This document shows, piece by piece, positions 34,540-43,630 of a DNA stretch of 63,267 nt. Source of the stretch: an uncultured Lachnospiraceae bacterium (lineage in GTDB: Bacteria; Bacillota; Clostridia; Lachnospirales; Lachnospiraceae); the NCBI GenBank assembly GCA_951800685.1, contig CATOJY010000017.1, positions 1-63,267 on the forward strand, in the 5' to 3' direction. Numbering within the stretch: the first letter of the stretch is position 1; each line of letters starts with the position of its first letter. A model generated the notes under the pieces. It did no database searches. It was not told the origin of the DNA and saw nothing but the letters and a program-made list of their open reading frames with translations. The translations under genes and the position numbers were made by a program.

Positions 34540-35805
34540 ATGGAAGAGCCTGTTTTAAGAAGCACGCAGAATGAGAACATCGATCAGGGACAATTACAGA
34601 TCAATGTCACTGCCAACGTGGGCCTGATTCCCATTCAAAATGCAACCATAACCATTTCCTATACCGGTGAACCGGACAGTACGATCGAAACACTGACCAC
34701 CGATTCCTCCGGACAGACTGAAGCAGTAACCCTCAAGGCACCACCCCTGGAATATAGCCTGACACCCAATTCGCCCATGCCTTATTCTGAATATACCTTG
34801 ACAGTCAGAGCGCCCGGTTATGAACCTGTCACCATATCCGGTGTGGAAGTCCTGCCGGAAGTCACAGCCATGCAGAATATTGAGATGATTCCCACAGAGA
34901 CATCCCAGGAAGAGTCCGAAACAATCACCATTCCCGACCACACTCTGTATGGCGACTACCCACCCAAGATCCCGGAGGATGAGATCAAACCCATGGACGA
35001 ATCAGGCGAAATCGTCTTAAGCCGCGTTGTAATCCCAGAGTACATCATCGTTCATGACGGCGTCCCCTCCGATTCCACTGCTGGCAATTACTATGTCCGT
35101 TACAGGGACTATATCAAAAACGTTGTTTCCTCTGAGATCTACGCTACCTGGCCTGAGAATGCCATCTATGCCAATACGCTGGCTATCATGTCCTTTACCC
35201 TGAACAGGGTTTACACAGAATGGTATCGGAATAAAGGATATAATTTTACGATCACTTCCTCCACTGCCTATGACCAGAAATGGATCTACGGCAGAAACAT
35301 TTATTCCAACGTTGACAGGCTGGTGGACTCTATCTTTGCCAACTACCTTTCCCGTCCCGGTGTACGCCAGCCGATCTTCACCTCCTACTGTGACGGTAAG
35401 AACGTCACCTGCAATGGCTTAAGCCAGTGGGGATCCAAATATCTTGGCGACGAAGGCTACACGCCAATCGAAATCATACGCTATTACTATGGCAGCGATA
35501 TGTACATCAATACCGCAGTGGCAGTATCCGGCGTTCCTTCCTCCTGGCCCGGTTACAACCTAAGTGTCGGCGCTTCTGGCGACAAGGTGCTGCAAATCCA
35601 GCAACAGCTCAACCGTATCGCCCAGAACTATCCAGCCATTCCACGGATCACCGCCGATGGCATCTATGGTTCCCGCACTGCCAACGCTGTCCGTGTGTTT
35701 CAACGTGTATTTAACCTGCCTCAGTCTGGTATCGTAGATTACCCGACCTGGTATAAAATTTCTGAGATTTATGTAGGCGTAAGCCGGATCGCAGAGCCGG
35801 GGTGA
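34540..35805 (+). CDS. SleC-type spore cortex-lytic enzyme, compact form
   Basis: 421 residues, close to SleC of C. perfringens (about 440). A beta-rich prodomain (about 15-115), an acidic Pro-rich linker, VVIPEY at about 163 (the expected pro-cleavage region), a SpoIID-like domain with catalytic Glu at about 199 (SSEIYATWP), and one PG_binding_1 domain (about 340-405). There is no signal peptide. It is paralogous to the gene at 328-2163: the SpoIID domains share STAYDQ, FTS-C-(D/N)G and C-GLSQWG blocks. Start: ATG at 34540 with GTGAGG 6 nt upstream; a GTG 12 nt earlier is also in frame. It is predicted to hydrolyse cortex during germination. Confidence 0.85.
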   Translation: MEEPVLRSTQNENIDQGQLQINVTANVGLIPIQNATITISYTGEPDSTIETLTTDSSGQTEAVTLKAPPLEYSLTPNSPMPYSEYTLTVRAPGYEPVTISGVEVLPEVTAMQNIEMIPTETSQEESETITIPDHTLYGDYPPKIPEDEIKPMDESGEIVLSRVVIPEYIIVHDGVPSDSTAGNYYVRYRDYIKNVVSSEIYATWPENAIYANTLAIMSFTLNRVYTEWYRNKGYNFTITSSTAYDQKWIYGRNIYSNVDRLVDSIFANYLSRPGVRQPIFTSYCDGKNVTCNGLSQWGSKYLGDEGYTPIEIIRYYYGSDMYINTAVAVSGVPSSWPGYNLSVGASGDKVLQIQQQLNRIAQNYPAIPRITADGIYGSRTANAVRVFQRVFNLPQSGIVDYPTWYKISEIYVGVSRIAEPG

Positions 35806-35836
35806 GATCCTCTCTAAAGCATGGGGCAAATAAGTC

Positions 35837-35866
35837 TTGACGGAAGACTTCACACAAGTCTATACT
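35837..35866 (+). promoter_or_regulatory. SigmaA promoter of the FMN riboswitch-ribU transcript
   Basis: TTGACG (35837-35842), an 18-nt spacer and TATACT (35861-35866). Transcription would start shortly before the riboswitch. Confidence 0.65.
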
Positions 35867-35885
35867 ATTATTAACAACCAAATAG

Positions 35886-36000
35886 CGTTAATGTCTTCAG
35901 GGCAGGGTGAAATTCCCGATCGGCGGTCATAGTCCGCGGGTGCTTTGGCACAGGGTTTGGTGGAATTCCAAAACCGACGGTATAGTCCGGATTAAAGAAG
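35886..36000 (+). promoter_or_regulatory. FMN riboswitch (RFN element)
   Basis: Carries the RFN blocks TTCAGGGCAGGGTGAAATTC, CGGCGGT, AGTCCGCG, GGTGGAATTCC, AACCGACGGT and AGTCCGGAT in the correct order. When FMN binds, the downstream terminator at 36102-36142 should form and shut off ribU. Confidence 0.95.
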
Positions 36001-36101
36001 GTGTGTTAGAATCGTCAGTCTTATTCTGACTTTTGTTCTTTGCACTCTTTTTCATTCATCTAATCCTGCTCTGTTGACGAACATAACACACCTGAAATCT
36101 G

Positions 36102-36142
36102 ACACCCAGAAGCGCTGATCCCGCTTTTGGGTGTTAATTTTT
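36102..36142 (+). terminator. Expression-platform terminator of the FMN riboswitch
   Basis: ACACCCAGAAGCG pairs with CGCTTTTGGGTGT across a 7-nt loop, followed by TAATTTTT. It lies 35 nt before the ribU start and after an approximately 100-nt expression platform. Confidence 0.8.
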
Positions 36143-36176
36143 CGGGGAGTGTGATCCACTCCAGAATGGAGGAGAT

Positions 36177-36824
36177 ATGAACAATCAAACAAGAAAACTC
36201 ACAACTGTAAGCATGCTCTGTGCGCTGGCCTTTCTTATGGCGGCCGTCTTTCGGATCCCTGTCGTACTTTTCTTACGATACGATCCCAAAGATATTGTTA
36301 TTGTGATTACCGGATTTCTTTTTGGCCCACCCATAGCCGCTTTAACTACTCTCATAGTCTCACTGGCACAAATGCTTACGGTCAGCGGCACAGGCTTTTT
36401 AGGTTTTGTCATGAACGTTCTATCAAGCTGTGCCTTTGCCTGTACCGCATCGTTCCTCTACATAAAAAAGCGCAGACTGTCTGGCGCAGTCACAGGACTT
36501 GTCTGCGGTGTGGTCTGTCAAACCGCTGTCATGCTGCTCTGGAATTATCTGATCGCACCAATTTATATGGGTTACTCTAGAGAAATGGTTTCCAGGCTGC
36601 TTCTTCCAGTTTTCCTTCCCTTTAACCTGATTAAAGGCAGCTTGAACGCTGCCGGCGTGATATTGCTCTATAAGCCGTTACTCTCAGTTTTAAGACATAC
36701 CGATTGGATCGATTCTTCATCCGATACCCAAAAGCATAACCTCTATCTTCCTGCACTGTTCATTGCAATAAATGTCATTCTATTATGTATTTTTTCAATA
36801 CTCTACTTTAATGGTAGAGTTTAG
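36177..36824 (+). CDS. ribU: Riboflavin ECF transporter S component RibU
   Basis: 215 residues with six hydrophobic spans. It binds riboflavin in the membrane and works with the general ECF module (EcfA, EcfA', EcfT), which is not in this window. The RYDPKDIVIVITGFLFGP segment is characteristic of RibU. The upstream FMN riboswitch confirms the vitamin. TGGAGGAG sits 3-9 nt before the ATG, so regulation is by transcription termination and possibly also by initiation. Confidence 0.93.
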   Translation: MNNQTRKLTTVSMLCALAFLMAAVFRIPVVLFLRYDPKDIVIVITGFLFGPPIAALTTLIVSLAQMLTVSGTGFLGFVMNVLSSCAFACTASFLYIKKRRLSGAVTGLVCGVVCQTAVMLLWNYLIAPIYMGYSREMVSRLLLPVFLPFNLIKGSLNAAGVILLYKPLLSVLRHTDWIDSSSDTQKHNLYLPALFIAINVILLCIFSILYFNGRV

Positions 36825-36847
36825 AAGGAATTTCCCTAAAACAAATT

Positions 36848-36886
36848 GCTCCCTGCCACATAGAACTTCTCTATATGGCGGGGAGC
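36848..36886. terminator. Hairpin between convergent ribU and htpG
   Basis: GCTCCCTGCCACATA pairs, with one mismatch and one G-T pair, with TATATGGCGGGGAGC. The T-richer side (AATTTGTTTT) lies on the minus strand, so it fits best as the htpG terminator. It may also act for ribU. Confidence 0.55.
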
Positions 36887-36959
36887 ATGCTGCAGGCTCT
36901 TTCTTTGTGCATCCGGCAGCCGGGAGCTATATGAAAACATCCCCCCGGCTGGTCCTATT

Positions 36960-39137
36960 CTATTTCGTCAACAACATCATAATCTCATTGCTTCTGGCAA
37001 TAAACTTCGTCATTGCTTCTGGCTCAAGCGGCGCCTGCTGCAACAATGCCAAATCGTAAAGCTGCTCACAGATCATCTTCACATTCTCGCTTTCCTGGTT
37101 CTCCAGGACATGCTGTACCAGCGGGTGATTCGCATTCAGGATCAGCGTCTCTCCTTCCTTGCCGAACATACCCATGTCCATACCACCCATACCCTGCATC
37201 GAATACATTTTCATCATATCCTGCATTCTGCGGGCTTCTTCTGATAAAGTGATCATAGAAGAGATCTTCTTATTCTTCAGCTTTTCGATTTTCACCTTAA
37301 TTGCGTCCTTCTTGAGAACCTTCTTCATCAATTCCGCAATTTCTTCTGCCTGTTTCTCCAATTGTTTCTCTGTCTTCTTAGAAGTCTTGGTCTTGAAGAC
37401 ATCCGTCAAATCTGCGTCGATCCTCTGGAACTTAATACCTTCATTCTTCATCTCCAATTGGGATACAAAAGGCTGGTCGATATTATGCGTCAGAATCACC
37501 GCATCCATTTTAGCGGACCTAAACATATTGATATACTGGCTCTGCTGTTTCTCGTCCGTCACGTAATAGATAACCTTTTCTTTCTTCTCTTCCTCCGTTT
37601 CCCCAGATTCCTCTTCATCCTCCTCAACGATCTCAGCTTCCACCTTCTCGCCATTCTCATCAACCGCTCCAGCCTCTGCATTGTCTCCATCCACATCAGC
37701 TGCTTTGGTCTCCGTCGTTTCAATATCCTCGTTAACTACCTCAGCTTCTATCTTTTCGCCGTTCTCGTCGACTGCATTCCCGCTCTCTTTTACTTCATCC
37801 GGATCAACCTTATTGACTTCCAGACACTCTGGCAGTGTCAAGTATACGCCATCCAGATTCTTGAAGAGGATATAGTCTGTCATTTTTTCACAGAACTTAT
37901 CGTCCTTCAGGCAGCCAAACTTGATAAACGGGCTGATATCATCCCAGTATTTCTCATACTCTTCCTTTTCAGTCTTGCACATGCCAGACAGCTTGTCTGC
38001 AACCTTCTTCGAAATATATTCGCTGATCTTCTTGACAAATCCATCGTTCTGCAGAGCACTTCTGGATACGTTAAGCGGTAGATCCGGACAGTCGATCACA
38101 CCCTTTAACAGCAGCAGAAATTCTGGAATGACTTCCTTGATATTGTCCGCGATAAATACCTGGTTATTGTATAACTTGATCGTTCCCTCGATGGATTCAT
38201 ATTCCATATTGATCTTTGGGAAGTACAGAATGCCTTTCATATTGAATGGGTAATCCATATTCAGGTGGATCCAGAACAGCGGCTCCTTATAATCCTGGAA
38301 CACCTTGCGGTAGAATTCCAGGTACTCTTCCTTTGTGCATTCATTCGGATGCTTTGTCCAGAGAGGATGCGTCTCATTTAATAACTCCGGACGCTTTTTG
38401 ATCTTTAACTTCTGCTCGTCTTCCTCTTTCTCCTTCTTGATCTCCTCTACTACCTCATCCGTATCCAGCTTCTCGTCAGCTGTGATCGTCTGTGTCTCTG
38501 TAGTGTTTTCTTTGGACAGATAAATCTCCGTTGGCATAAAGGAACAATACTTCTTAATTACCTCTCTTGCCTTATACTCGTTACAGAACTCCAGGCAGTC
38601 TTCATTAATCAACAATGTGATCTCTGTCCCGACTTCTGTCCTCGTTCCCTCCTCCATATCGAATTCCGTACCGCCGTCACATTCCCAGTGTACCGGCTGC
38701 GCGCCTTCCTGCCAGGACAGGGAATCAATATGCACTTCATCTGCCACCATGAATGCCGAATAGAATCCCAGACCAAAATGACCAATGATTTGATCCTCAT
38801 TCGCTTTATCCTTATATTTCTCGATAAAATCCGTAGCACCAGAAAAGGCAATCTGGTTAATATACTCTTCTACCTCGTCCGCCGTCATACCAATTCCGTT
38901 ATCAATAAACTTAAGCGTCTTCTCTTCCGGATTCACGATGACCTGTATCTTCGCCTTATAACCATCCGGCAGTGCATATTCGCCCATCATATCCAGCTTC
39001 TTTAACTTCGTGATCGCATCACACCCATTGGAAATCAGTTCCCGGAAAAAGATATCATGATCAGAATACAACCATTTCTTAATAATCGGGAAAATATTGT
39101 CGCTGTTAATTGATAAATTACCATGCTTTGCTGCCAT
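36960..39137 (-). CDS. htpG: Molecular chaperone HtpG (Hsp90) with acidic insertions
   Basis: 725 residues against about 625 usually. The N-terminal GHKL ATPase domain shows FFRELISNGCDA, DNGIGM and GHFGLGFYSAF. The middle domain contains NVSRSALQ. Two additions stand out. A charged linker (about 215-246) resembles that of eukaryotic Hsp90. A strongly acidic insert (about 440-522) between the middle domain and the segment KVIYYVTDEKQQ contains two copies of VDENGEK-EAE (from 455 and 492). HtpG remodels client proteins in the cytoplasm. The promoter and CIRCE operator upstream predict HrcA control. Confidence 0.94.
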   Translation of the reverse strand: MAAKHGNLSINSDNIFPIIKKWLYSDHDIFFRELISNGCDAITKLKKLDMMGEYALPDGYKAKIQVIVNPEEKTLKFIDNGIGMTADEVEEYINQIAFSGATDFIEKYKDKANEDQIIGHFGLGFYSAFMVADEVHIDSLSWQEGAQPVHWECDGGTEFDMEEGTRTEVGTEITLLINEDCLEFCNEYKAREVIKKYCSFMPTEIYLSKENTTETQTITADEKLDTDEVVEEIKKEKEEDEQKLKIKKRPELLNETHPLWTKHPNECTKEEYLEFYRKVFQDYKEPLFWIHLNMDYPFNMKGILYFPKINMEYESIEGTIKLYNNQVFIADNIKEVIPEFLLLLKGVIDCPDLPLNVSRSALQNDGFVKKISEYISKKVADKLSGMCKTEKEEYEKYWDDISPFIKFGCLKDDKFCEKMTDYILFKNLDGVYLTLPECLEVNKVDPDEVKESGNAVDENGEKIEAEVVNEDIETTETKAADVDGDNAEAGAVDENGEKVEAEIVEEDEEESGETEEEKKEKVIYYVTDEKQQSQYINMFRSAKMDAVILTHNIDQPFVSQLEMKNEGIKFQRIDADLTDVFKTKTSKKTEKQLEKQAEEIAELMKKVLKKDAIKVKIEKLKNKKISSMITLSEEARRMQDMMKMYSMQGMGGMDMGMFGKEGETLILNANHPLVQHVLENQESENVKMICEQLYDLALLQQAPLEPEAMTKFIARSNEIMMLLTK

Positions 39138-39228
39138 TTTCTCACGTTCCTTTCTGTTCCCATAAAATAAATTTGACTTCTACCGTGCATCTGCTGCACA
39201 ACACAGATTCTTTCCTTGTCTGCTAGAT

Positions 39229-39257
39229 AGTTTAATACGCTCTTCCCTATAAGTCAA
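39229..39257 (-). promoter_or_regulatory. SigmaA promoter of htpG
   Basis: On the minus strand TTGACT (39257-39252), exactly 17 nt, TAAACT (39234-39229). It directly abuts the CIRCE palindrome, so repressor on CIRCE would block RNA polymerase. Confidence 0.78.
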
Positions 39258-39301
39258 GAAAAATATTAGCACTCACCATTAATGAGTGCTAATATTTTTC
39301 T
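39257..39301. terminator. Extended CIRCE palindrome acting as terminator of the foldase gene
   Basis: The CIRCE arms are extended by AGAAAAATA on both sides into an 18-bp perfect stem with a 9-nt loop and T runs. It lies 36 nt past the stop of the minus-strand PpiC gene and could end that transcript. Confidence 0.6.
39266..39292. promoter_or_regulatory. CIRCE operator (HrcA binding site)
   Basis: A perfect TTAGCACTC-N9-GAGTGCTAA. HrcA, stabilised by GroEL, binds this site and represses heat-shock genes. Here it serves htpG, which in Bacillus subtilis is not in the HrcA regulon. Confidence 0.95.
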
Positions 39302-39336
39302 AAAATTTTTATAAACAAAATGCACTGCTTCATCCA

Positions 39337-40401
39337 CTATCCAAAATATTCCGTATATACATCAAAAAAGTTCATTGTTTTCACATTTTCATCATGGATG
39401 AACCCAACGCTGTTCCAGAGATCCTCATTCAGATTTCTGGTCAACGTCTCCACATAGGCATCGTACTCGTGCCCAAAGGCTTCAGCCCGTCTCTGATCCA
39501 CAATCTTGATCTTATTAGCGTCTGTCTCATCTTTATCAAACGTATTCAGACATTTAATGATATGATAACCAAACTCTGTTTCTACCACGTCGCTGATCTC
39601 ATCTGTGCCCAGATTGAATGCTGCTGTCTCAAAAGTCTCCGCCATCTCGCCTTTACCGAAAGAATAGGTGCTCTTGTCATCCTCACTGTACCGGCGGATC
39701 AATTCATCGAAATCTTCCCCTTCTCTGGCCAGTCTGTGTACCTCACACGCTGTGGCATAGGCGTCCTGCTTCGCCTGTTCCGTATACTCTATCTTCCTGC
39801 CAGTGCCATCCAGCGCATAGGTCTTGATCAACACATGCTCCACCGTAATCGTTCTTGCCTCATCGTCACTGATCTCTGGATTGATATCTTTGATCGTATA
39901 TTGATACACCTTCTCTGCCAGCGCAAATTCTGTATACAAGCTGCTGATCGTTTTCTTCGAAATCCCCATCTGTTCAATTTCTGTGTCATTGAGAGAACTA
40001 TAATACGCATTCGCAGCATTTTCCACCTGCGCTTTCTCCTCACTGCTCAATTCTACCTTATAGTGCTCCGCCATCAGATTCATCGTCTTGATCCGTGCAA
40101 TCTGCGCCAATGCAATGTCCTTCACATTCTGCTCCAGTGTCACGCCATCTACATTCGTAGCCCAGATTTCCGTTCCATAAACACTCTCGTACCGGTTCTG
40201 TATATTCGTCAGATACACCATGACCTCCGGCAGCGAACAAGTGCTTGTCTCGATTCGAAAGATTTCTTCCTTTCCAAATCCAGTCGTTAAAACTACCTTC
40301 GTACCGAATCTATTCCCATCACCACACCCGGACAAGCTTCCCAGGCACAGCCCAAATGCAAGAAAAATGCCTGCTATCCCTTTTAATCTGTATTTGATCA
40401 T
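39337..40401 (-). CDS. Lipoprotein peptidyl-prolyl isomerase, PrsA/SurA-like
   Basis: 354 residues. A lipobox LSGC (Cys26) follows a hydrophobic signal. A SurA_N-like helical region (about 55-185) leads to a PpiC rotamase domain (about 188-295, with VEHVLIKT, YSEDDKSTYSFGKGEM and ETEFGYHIIKCL) and a short C-terminal helix. It folds exported proteins at the outer face of the membrane. It precedes htpG on the strand but is separated from it by the CIRCE/terminator palindrome. Confidence 0.88.
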   Translation of the reverse strand: MIKYRLKGIAGIFLAFGLCLGSLSGCGDGNRFGTKVVLTTGFGKEEIFRIETSTCSLPEVMVYLTNIQNRYESVYGTEIWATNVDGVTLEQNVKDIALAQIARIKTMNLMAEHYKVELSSEEKAQVENAANAYYSSLNDTEIEQMGISKKTISSLYTEFALAEKVYQYTIKDINPEISDDEARTITVEHVLIKTYALDGTGRKIEYTEQAKQDAYATACEVHRLAREGEDFDELIRRYSEDDKSTYSFGKGEMAETFETAAFNLGTDEISDVVETEFGYHIIKCLNTFDKDETDANKIKIVDQRRAEAFGHEYDAYVETLTRNLNEDLWNSVGFIHDENVKTMNFFDVYTEYFG

Positions 40402-40479
40402 ATATCACTACTCTTTCTTTCCAAATCATTCAGGTCTTTCAACTGTTATCTGCCAGATTCCCCATTGTCTCACATCTCC

Positions 40480-41232
40480 CTATATCTTATTCCCTGTTTT
40501 ATCAAACCATACTTCCCCATTTGTCAGAACATAATCTTCTCCACTTAGAATTGCCTGTGCATAATCCTGTGCCGAAAGAATTCTACGCTTAAAAGCCACA
40601 CCGCCGCCATACAAATTTGTATCATGCATATCCGACCCAGCCGTGATGGGAAGCTTATGTTCATTTGCATAAGCGATCGCGTTCTGATCAAAAGCCACAT
40701 CATTGTGTGACCTACTTCTGGAATTGGAATGTGTCGCATTCACTCCTTCCACACCATCCACATATCCTGGATAAAGCCGGACTTTCGGTATATATCCGGC
40801 CACCCGGAAAGGATGTGCATGAATGACCAGACCTCCTGCATCATGGATCATCCGATACTGTTCCTCTACCGTAGCCGTCTGAATCTGCGGATGTGCCTTC
40901 AGCCAGACCGCGTCCACCCCGTAAATCAAAAACTCTGTACCGTCATATCCTGCCTCATACCCGTAGAACACGTCCAGTCCAAGTTTTTTTCCTTCTTCTG
41001 CAACATGAAGATAGCCCTGCTCAAACTTGTCCACCCATTCCTCCCAGGGCAGACTTTTGTCTACCGCCGTATTTCCGCCCCAGTTATGATCTGTCACGAA
41101 AATACCTGCGTAACCATATTCTTTGCAGGCTTTCGCCATTGCTGCTCCTTTACTGACTGCACACGCACTGGACTCTGCTGTATGCAGATGTGTCTCATAT
41201 AGATAAGGATATTGTTCCCGTATTGTCGCCAT
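40480..41232 (-). CDS. PHP-domain phosphoesterase
   Basis: 250 residues of the polymerase and histidinol phosphatase (PHP) superfamily. Metal-binding motifs: YETHLHTAESS (HxH), FVTDHNWGG, HAHPFR and ITAGSDMHD. It is probably a metal-dependent phosphatase acting on a small molecule or nucleic acid end; the substrate is not evident. The gene is separated from ilvE (169 nt) and from the foldase (78 nt), so operon membership is unclear. Confidence 0.85.
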   Translation of the reverse strand: MATIREQYPYLYETHLHTAESSACAVSKGAAMAKACKEYGYAGIFVTDHNWGGNTAVDKSLPWEEWVDKFEQGYLHVAEEGKKLGLDVFYGYEAGYDGTEFLIYGVDAVWLKAHPQIQTATVEEQYRMIHDAGGLVIHAHPFRVAGYIPKVRLYPGYVDGVEGVNATHSNSRSRSHNDVAFDQNAIAYANEHKLPITAGSDMHDTNLYGGGVAFKRRILSAQDYAQAILSGEDYVLTNGEVWFDKTGNKI

Positions 41233-41401
41233 TTATTTTGTTCCTTTCATTTCCTTCTTATTGCATCCCCATACAACAAATGCAGATTTCCAAATATCTT
41301 TTCTTCTTTACACAGAAAAGGGATTAAATTTCGTGTCAAAACAATACACTCTAACCTAATCCCCGCTTCTCTTCATCTCTGTAATACTTAGCAAACAGAT
41401 C

Positions 41402-42427
41402 TTATGCGATCACATGGATCCATCCTTCCGGCGCCTCAATGCGTCCCATCTGAATGCCTGTCAGTGTATCATACAATTTCTTCGTGACCGGCCCCATCTC
41501 GTTCATGCCGCTGGCGAATGCAATTTCCCTGCCATGGTCCACAATCTTGCCTACCGGAGAAATAACAGCCGCTGTACCGCACAATCCACACTCCGCAAAA
41601 TCCTGTACTTCTTCAAACGGAATCTCTCTTTCCTCTACCTCCAGCCCAAGATATTCTTTCGCAACCACCATCAAAGAACGTCTCGTGATAGAAGGCAGTA
41701 TACTGTCAGATTTCGGCGTTACCACCTTATTGTCTTTCGTCACGAACAAGAAGTTCGCACCGCCAGTCTCCTCCACCTTACTTCTGGTAGCTGCATCCAG
41801 ATACATGTTTTCATCGTATCCCTCTGCATGCGCTGCCACAATAGCATGAAGACTCATAGCATAATTTAAGCCCGCTTTAATATGTCCCGTACCATGCGGC
41901 GCTGCCCTGTCAAAATCACTCACTTTCAAAGTCAACGGCTTAACGCCACCTTTGAAGTAAGGCCCAACCGGCGTCGTAAAAACTCTGAACTGATACTCAT
42001 CGGCCGGTTTCACACCAATCACTGCAGAACTTGCAAACATATAGGGGCGAATATATAACGTAGCGCCTGATCCAAAAGGCGGTACATACTCTGCATTGGC
42101 CGCCACCGTCTCAGCGACAGCCTGAACAAACCGCTCTTTCGGAAACACTGGCATCTCCAGTCTCTTACAGGTATCTTCCATCCTCTGCGCATTCAAGTCA
42201 GGGCGGAATGTCACGATCCGTCCATCCTCTGTCGTATAAGCTTTCATTCCTTCAAAACATGTCTGTGCATACTGCAATACACCAGCACATTCATTTATCA
42301 CAATATTCGCATCGGAGGTAAGCTTTCCCTCATCCCATGCGCCATTTCTGTAATTCGCCACAAATCTCTTCGCCGTCTCCCGATAGCTGAAATCGAGATT
42401 CGCCCAATCAATGTTTTTTTTATCCAT
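41402..42427 (-). CDS. ilvE: Branched-chain amino acid aminotransferase
   Basis: 341 residues, class IV PLP enzyme of the long (about 340-residue) type. It transfers the amino group between glutamate and the keto acids of leucine, isoleucine and valine. The PLP lysine is the one in GTGHIKAGLNYA; the signature around EETGGANFLFV and the C-terminal CGTAAVISPVG agree. The start is ambiguous. The ATG at 42427 gives the family-like MDKKNIDWANLDF, but a GTG at 42439 has the better-spaced GGAGAG. Confidence 0.93.
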   Translation of the reverse strand: MDKKNIDWANLDFSYRETAKRFVANYRNGAWDEGKLTSDANIVINECAGVLQYAQTCFEGMKAYTTEDGRIVTFRPDLNAQRMEDTCKRLEMPVFPKERFVQAVAETVAANAEYVPPFGSGATLYIRPYMFASSAVIGVKPADEYQFRVFTTPVGPYFKGGVKPLTLKVSDFDRAAPHGTGHIKAGLNYAMSLHAIVAAHAEGYDENMYLDAATRSKVEETGGANFLFVTKDNKVVTPKSDSILPSITRRSLMVVAKEYLGLEVEEREIPFEEVQDFAECGLCGTAAVISPVGKIVDHGREIAFASGMNEMGPVTKKLYDTLTGIQMGRIEAPEGWIHVIA

Positions 42428-42775
42428 CTTTCTACCCACGCCTTTCTCTCCGCCTGTAAGTTTGCACTAAACAGCTCATACGTAATCCATCTTCAACGCC
42501 TAACTGACGATCTTACCCTTAAATATACAGACATAAAGATCCCCGCCGCTGTCTCACCGCAGGCATCCTAACTGTACCCGCAATATTTATATTATACTTT
42601 TCACGGTAAAAGTCAAGTCACGCGCAACAGTTCCTCACAGCTTCCGTAACTATCCATTCTCTGGATTCCTGGTTACACAGTGCCGCCTGTTCCATGTTTG
42701 ACTCTGACAAAAAGGCCGGATTTTTTCTGCTCTTCTCCTTTCTCTAGGACTTCGCAGTAGATACAAATCGTTGGG
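42428..42775. other. Intergenic region between pstB and ilvE
   Basis: 348 nt with no gene. I looked for a T-box upstream of ilvE and found no AACCGCG-type antiterminator block. On the minus strand TTGACT and TATAAT occur near 42590-42615 but are only 14 nt apart, so I do not call a promoter. Confidence 0.5.
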
Positions 42776-43534
42776 CTAAATAGCTGCCAGCCTGCCTGCC
42801 ATATAATCCCGCGTCCGCCTATCCGCCGGATAGGCAAACAGCTTCCTGGTGTCAGCAGATTCCACCACCTCACCTGCCAGAAAAAACGTCGTCTGATCCG
42901 CGATCCGTGCCGCCTGCTGCATATTATGTGTGACAATAATAATAGTGCGTTCACGCTTAAGCTCCAATACAAGCTCTTCGATCCTGGCCGTAGAGACCGG
43001 GTCAAGCGCTGAAGTCGGTTCATCCATGAGAAGTACTTCCGGTTCCACTGCCAATGCCCGCGCAATGCACAAACGCTGCTGCTGGCCTCCACTTAGCCCT
43101 AACGCGCTCTTTCTCAACCTGTCCCTGCATTCCTTCCAGAGTGCCGCCTGTCCTAGCGCCCGTTCCACGATCCCGTCTAGCTCCGTCCTGGACCGCACTC
43201 CACAGATCCGTGGTCCATACGCGATATTATCATAGATACTCATCGGGAAAGGATTGGGTTTCTGAAATACCATTCCCACACGCTGCCGCAGAACATTGAC
43301 GTCGATGTCCCGATAAATATCAATCCCAGAAAAAAAGACCCTCCCCTCAATGCGGCAGTTCTCTGCCAGATCATTCATCCGGTTCAGTGCCTTCAAATAA
43401 GTGGACTTTCCACATCCGGAAGGGCCGATCAAAGCACAGATCTTCCCCTCCGGAAAAGAAAGGCTGATATTTTTCAGGACATGACACGTCCCATACCACA
43501 AATGCAGATTCTCTGTTACGATCTTATCACTCAT
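42776..43534 (-). CDS. pstB: Phosphate ABC transporter ATPase PstB, encoded alone
   Basis: 252 residues with Walker [10 protein letters not shown], signature LSGGQQQR and Walker [38 protein letters not shown] and the [12 protein letters not shown] end are PstB hallmarks. It powers phosphate import with PstC and PstA. None of pstS, pstC, pstA or phoU is in the neighbourhood, so it is an orphan copy or a displaced gene. The start at 43534 is set by GAGG 7 nt upstream. Confidence 0.9.
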   Translation of the reverse strand: MSDKIVTENLHLWYGTCHVLKNISLSFPEGKICALIGPSGCGKSTYLKALNRMNDLAENCRIEGRVFFSGIDIYRDIDVNVLRQRVGMVFQKPNPFPMSIYDNIAYGPRICGVRSRTELDGIVERALGQAALWKECRDRLRKSALGLSGGQQQRLCIARALAVEPEVLLMDEPTSALDPVSTARIEELVLELKRERTIIIVTHNMQQAARIADQTTFFLAGEVVESADTRKLFAYPADRRTRDYMAGRLAAI

Positions 43535-43630
43535 CCATTTCCTCACTCCTGCCAGAACTAGTGTATTTATTATATGCAGGTATAGGATGGACGGTTCCCC
43601 TAACTTTACACCCTGATATACAATTACTGT

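Noticed and set aside
37362..38081. 239-codon plus-strand frame opposite htpG
   Set aside because: Antisense shadow produced by the codon bias of htpG; no ribosome site.
42428..42775. T-box leader upstream of ilvE
   Set aside because: No conserved antiterminator or AG-bulge blocks were found on the minus strand.
42673..43092. 139-codon minus-strand frame overlapping pstB
   Set aside because: Out-of-frame shadow of pstB; composition is Arg/Trp-rich and shows no domain.
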